DNA of 19,158 bases, taken from contig CAZUHK010000036.1 in assembly GCA_964620345.1 (NCBI GenBank), positions 1 to 19,158 on the forward strand, given 5' to 3'. This document shows, piece after piece, positions 16,208 to 19,158 of the stretch. How positions within the stretch are numbered: the first letter of the stretch is position 1; every line of letters begins with the position of its first letter. A program made the position numbers and the translations under genes. The stretch comes from CAZUHK01 sp964620345 (GTDB lineage Bacteria; Planctomycetota; Phycisphaerae; Phycisphaerales; Zrk34). The notes under the pieces were generated by a model. It was not told where the DNA came from and did no database searches. It worked only from the letters and a program-made list of their open reading frames with translations.

Positions 16208-16553
16208 CGCAAAACTCCTTTCGCCCGCCGCGGACCGCTCCAGAGCGAGTCGTTTGGCGGGACGCTTGGAACGTACGATTCACCCCGGCCGCCCGCAAAA
16301 AAAACCGACGCTTCCGCGAAACCTTGTCGCCTGCGCCCCGGTCGATCCGGCAGTCTTTCGCTGATCGCTACGAACGGAACTCATCCCCACGCCAATTGTC
16401 GAGCCGACCCCGCACGGATGGATTCGCCACGGCCCCACTGCGGCTCATCGCGGATCGCAACTGCCCGGCAGGTTGCCGCGAAAGCGGACAAGATGGGGCA
16501 CCCAACGGGGGGCGCGGAAAGATGCTCGAATAGACTCAGATTCCCTGGCCCGA
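16208..16553. other. Intergenic region between prepilin and fibro-slime genes
   Basis: No gene is seen in these 346 bp. It holds an A8 run at 16297-16304, read as T8 on the minus strand and preceded there only by a 3-bp CGC-GGAA-GCG stem, so it is at best a weak terminator for the prepilin operon. It also holds a small CGGCA-GGT-TGCCG hairpin near 16466-16478 and the degenerate repeat fragment at 16476-16503. The fibro-slime promoter should lie near 16208-16290 on the minus strand, but no consensus boxes stand out. Confidence 0.5.
16476..16503 (+). repeat. Degenerate fragment of the X repeat
   Basis: The sequence CCGCGAAAGCGGACAAGATG followed by GGGCACCC resembles the right half of the core X hairpin (CCGCTAAAGCGGACAAGGTG in copy B read on the minus strand) with a few changes. 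It has the same orientation as copy A. The match is short, so common origin is likely but not certain. Confidence 0.5.
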
Positions 16554-17267
16554 TCAATCCAGGTGCCGACGCGGCATCGTCGAACGCACCAGCCGCAGCT
16601 CACCCAGCTTGCCCGCGGCGGCCTCGAGGTCGGTGGCCGAATCCGGGTTGCGCTGCAACGCCAGGTCCAGCGTGGCCCGCGCCAGCAGCAGCCCCGCGTC
16701 CGACGTGCGGCTGGCCAGCGTGAACACGTATGGGTCGTCCGATGCATCGCGCTGGCAGCGCACCCGCTCGACCAGCGACTGCGGCGTGCCGCCGTCCTGC
16801 TCGTACCACAGGTCGCCCAGGTCCGCGTCTTGGTAGGCGTCGTTCACCGCCCACCAGATCCGCACCGTGTGGCCGGCGTCGTTGACCATCTGGATGCCGA
16901 CCGATCGCACCGGGTGATTGACATCGCTGGGCAGAACCAGCGTCTTGCCCGCGTCGGCCGGATCGTGCGCATCGTGCAGCGAGGCGTTGCGGATCATCGC
17001 CATCGTCCGCTGCATGATCAGTCGGCCCGAGGTCTGCATGCTCGCCGACTCGCTCGACGTGCCGTACGCCATCAAGCTCGCGTCGATCGCCGCGACCATC
17101 GCCACGCCCAGCACGCCCACGATGCTGATCGACAGCAACATTTCGACCAGCGTGAAGCCGCCGCCGCCGCCGCGTCCGGCCCCCGCCCGCGCGGCGCCGC
17201 CATGCCGATGCGCCGGGCGAGCTCGACACCGATCGACAATCGAAACTCGACCATCGCCGAAGCTCAT
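16554..17267 (-). CDS. Prepilin-type N-methylation protein, PilW/GspJ-like minor pilin
   Basis: A protein of 237 residues from the ATG at 17267, which overlaps the upstream stop as TGATG; GGAGG lies 7 nt upstream inside that gene. A GTG at 17270 is a less likely start. The type IV prepilin signature GFTLVEMLLSISIVGVLG is present: prepilin peptidase would cut after Gly37, giving Phe at +1 and Glu42 at +5, and residues 38-60 form the hydrophobic helix. The leader (37 residues, rich in Arg, Ala and Gly) is unusually long. The globular part (WWAVNDAYQDADLGDLWYEQDGG, split at 113-135) fits the PilW/GspJ type found in minor pilins or pseudopilins. It would join a type IV pilus or type II secretion tip complex. 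Confidence 0.88.
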   Translation of the reverse strand: MSFGDGRVSIVDRCRARPAHRHGGAARAGAGRGGGGGFTLVEMLLSISIVGVLGVAMVAAIDASLMAYGTSSESASMQTSGRLIMQRTMAMIRNASLHDAHDPADAGKTLVLPSDVNHPVRSVGIQMVNDAGHTVRIWWAVNDAYQDADLGDLWYEQDGGTPQSLVERVRCQRDASDDPYVFTLASRTSDAGLLLARATLDLALQRNPDSATDLEAAAGKLGELRLVRSTMPRRHLD

Positions 17268-19158
17268 CACATCCCCTCCGCGTACGTATCCATGTCGGCC
17301 ACGACGGAGATCGGCCCGACGATGCCATCGGGCATCGGCCGATCCGGGTCGTAGCGGATGATGATCTTGCCGAAGCCGCCATCGGGCAGCTCCGCTTCGC
17401 TGTCGCCGGCCGTCGACTCGAAGTAGCCCAGCGTCGTGTTGAAGTTCGCCGGGTTGCCGCCCTCGGCCAGCACGCCCTCGCCGGCGATCGGCTCGAAGGT
17501 CGTGAGGATCGACCCGTTGATCACCGCCTTGCCGCGCACGTCCAGCACGCCCGCGACGATCGTGCCGTCCAGGTACACGATCTCATCGCTCGCCGCCGGC
17601 TGCGTGAACGTGCCTACGTCCAGCGAGTACTGCGGGGCCAGAATCGTGCTCTTCTCAAACAGCTTCTTCTGCTCGACGGTCAGGCCCGGGGCGTCGATGT
17701 CGAACCTCGTGTCCCCGGTGAACTGGATCTTGTTGCGCACGTGGCTGAACGCCGTGGGCGATTCGGTCGTCACCACGCCCTCGAACGTGCAATCGTGAAA
17801 GCGGATGTTGTTGCCCAGCGGCTTGGTGTCGTTGACCTGCTGGCCGGCCACCTCCGCGGTCACGTTGACATACTTCAACTCGCCGTTGGCGTCCTGCATG
17901 CCCGCGTAGTTGTAGTTCGGGTCGTCGTTGTCCACCTCGGTGTCCACGAACGTCACCCCGACGAACTTGCAGTCGACGAACAGCGCGTTGGTGCCCTTGG
18001 GGATCGTCACGTCGGTGAACGTCATGTTCTCGTACACCGGGCGGGCGTAATGATCGTACGGGTAGGGCGAATTGAACGGCACCGACTCGATCGTGCCCGG
18101 CCCGGCGGGGGTGAACACGGCCGGCTGCGTCGAGTCCGAGGGCGCCGGGTTCTGGCTCTGGTTCTCGAAGCTGCCCGAGGCCAGCGAGCGGTAACCCGAG
18201 ACATCGAAGTTGCTCGGGCCGATCTCGGCGATCTGCGAACCGCTGGCCGCGAACGTCACCGCATCGGCGAAGGCATCGGGCGCGATCGACCCGCGGAAGT
18301 ATTGCTGGTAGTCGCCCTCGGCCGCCCCGGCCTCCCACGGGCTCTTGGCGGACTTGAACACCACCTCGCCGTGGATCTTCGCGTACTGATCGGCGTTGTC
18401 GATCACGCCCAGGTCGCCCGAGGCGTCGGTCCAGGCGTCGCCCGGCAGCTTCACCTGCTGGCTCGACCAGTCGAATTGCGTGCCCGCGGGATACTTCGCC
18501 TCGTTGATCAGTTGCCACAACTGCTCGTCGACCAGCGAACCGCTGGTGGTGAACTCCGCGGCGGTGAGCTTGCCATCGTTGTTCGCATCGTAGCTCAGCA
18601 GAAACAGGTCGTACTGATCGACGTAGCCATCGGCGTTGCGGTCCAGCGCGGCCGGATCGGTCAGGCCCTGCGTCTCGAGCGAGTCGGCCAGGGCGATGCG
18701 GTTGTCGCCGTCCACGTCGTGCGCCCCCAGGTGCGCCGCCAGATCGTTCAGCCAGCCGTCGAGGGTGTCGTTGAGGCCGTGGAAGTTGTCGCGCATCTGC
18801 ACCGGGTGCCCGTGCTTGACATCGACCTGCGTGTAGTTGCTGCCGATCGGTCCTTTGATGATGACGTTGCGGCCGATCATCACGCGGTTGCGGCTGAGGA
18901 TCGCGAAGCGCACCTTCTTGTCGATCTCCAGGTCCAGCGAGATGGTGCGCGTCACGCCCTGATCCTCGCCGGTGACGGTGAGGCGCACCCACCACGGCTC
19001 GATCGGGTTGGCCGCGGTGACCGGCAGGCCATCGGCGGTGAAGGCGTTGTCGCCCCCGCCGGCGTTGTACGGATCGCGCTGATAGCGGGCCGCGCCGTAG
19101 TCTTCGCCGCTGATCGGGTGCTGCTGAGACTGAATCTGGAAACGCGGGGCGCTCGACT
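17267..19158 (-). CDS. Large exported protein with EF-hand-like loops, pilus-operon associated (5' partial)
   Basis: The frame stays open to the right edge, so the true start is outside the window; a GTG at 18988 is internal. At least 629 residues are visible. Three EF-hand/dockerin-like loops are encoded at 18683-18718 (DVDGDNRIALAD), 18608-18643 (DRNADGYVDQYD) and 18554-18589 (DANNDGKLTAAE), with acidic or Asn ligands at positions 1, 3, 5 and 12. Upstream of them is RNRVMIGRNVIIKGPIGSNY. The rest is strand-rich, with blocks such as FVDCKFVGVTFVDTEV and DGTIVAGVLDVRGKAVINGS that look like a beta-helix or bactofilin-like ladder. It is coupled to the prepilin gene, so a PilX-like or pilus-linked surface role is likely but not proven. 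Confidence 0.8.
   Translation of the reverse strand, partial: SSAPRFQIQSQQHPISGEDYGAARYQRDPYNAGGGDNAFTADGLPVTAANPIEPWWVRLTVTGEDQGVTRTISLDLEIDKKVRFAILSRNRVMIGRNVIIKGPIGSNYTQVDVKHGHPVQMRDNFHGLNDTLDGWLNDLAAHLGAHDVDGDNRIALADSLETQGLTDPAALDRNADGYVDQYDLFLLSYDANNDGKLTAAEFTTSGSLVDEQLWQLINEAKYPAGTQFDWSSQQVKLPGDAWTDASGDLGVIDNADQYAKIHGEVVFKSAKSPWEAGAAEGDYQQYFRGSIAPDAFADAVTFAASGSQIAEIGPSNFDVSGYRSLASGSFENQSQNPAPSDSTQPAVFTPAGPGTIESVPFNSPYPYDHYARPVYENMTFTDVTIPKGTNALFVDCKFVGVTFVDTEVDNDDPNYNYAGMQDANGELKYVNVTAEVAGQQVNDTKPLGNNIRFHDCTFEGVVTTESPTAFSHVRNKIQFTGDTRFDIDAPGLTVEQKKLFEKSTILAPQYSLDVGTFTQPAASDEIVYLDGTIVAGVLDVRGKAVINGSILTTFEPIAGEGVLAEGGNPANFNTTLGYFESTAGDSEAELPDGGFGKIIIRYDPDRPMPDGIVGPISVVADMDTYAEGM

Noticed and set aside
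16297..16318. Intrinsic terminator with T8 on the minus strand
   Set aside because: The T-run is good, but only a 3-bp stem precedes it and it is separated from the run, so it is noted only within the intergenic entry.

Overview
The window is GC-rich DNA, apparently chromosomal, with densely packed genes on both strands. The gene content suggests a planctomycete, probably of the Phycisphaerae type. It includes many large secreted proteins, a fibro-slime domain protein, an FG-GAP/VCBS propeller protein beside a trypsin-like protease, a Gfo/Idh/MocA oxidoreductase, prepilin-type proteins and a cyanobacterial-type aldo/keto reductase. This assignment is inferred from gene content and style; no marker gene is present.

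Layout. (1) 1-825 (+) is the 3' part of a LysM plus YkuD L,D-transpeptidase, cut by the left edge. (2) 5644 to 1005 (-) is a same-strand run: Gfo/Idh/MocA oxidoreductase, metallophosphoesterase, glmS, and a small lipoprotein. (3) 5824-8512 (+) is cydA-cydB, a cytochrome bd-type quinol oxidase, divergent from the oxidoreductase. (4) 13705 to 8520 (-) is a tight three-gene cassette of secreted proteins: an FG-GAP propeller protein, an HtrA-like trypsin protease without PDZ (TAATG overlap), and a 674-residue secreted protein I do not recognise (3-nt gap). (5) 13857-15089 (+) is an aldo/keto reductase, divergent from the cassette. (6) 16207-15458 (-) is a secreted fibro-slime domain protein. (7) The right edge to 16554 (-) is the 3' part of a large exported protein with EF-hand-like loops, followed by a PilW/GspJ-like prepilin through a TGATG overlap.

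Functional themes are cell-envelope building (GlmS supplies glucosamine-6-phosphate; the L,D-transpeptidase crosslinks or anchors), microaerobic respiration (cytochrome bd), and secreted or surface proteins.

The most unusual non-coding feature is an intergenic repeat of two modules, X (about 125 bp with two hairpins) and Y (about 35 bp). One copy is X-Y at 843-1004. The other, at 15164-15332, is inverted and permuted (Y-X). A short degenerate relative lies at 16476-16503. The two full copies both sit between convergent genes. The three-gene secreted cassette and the EF-hand/prepilin pair are the best candidates for poorly described protein systems. No tRNA, rRNA, CRISPR array, transposase or integrase gene was seen.
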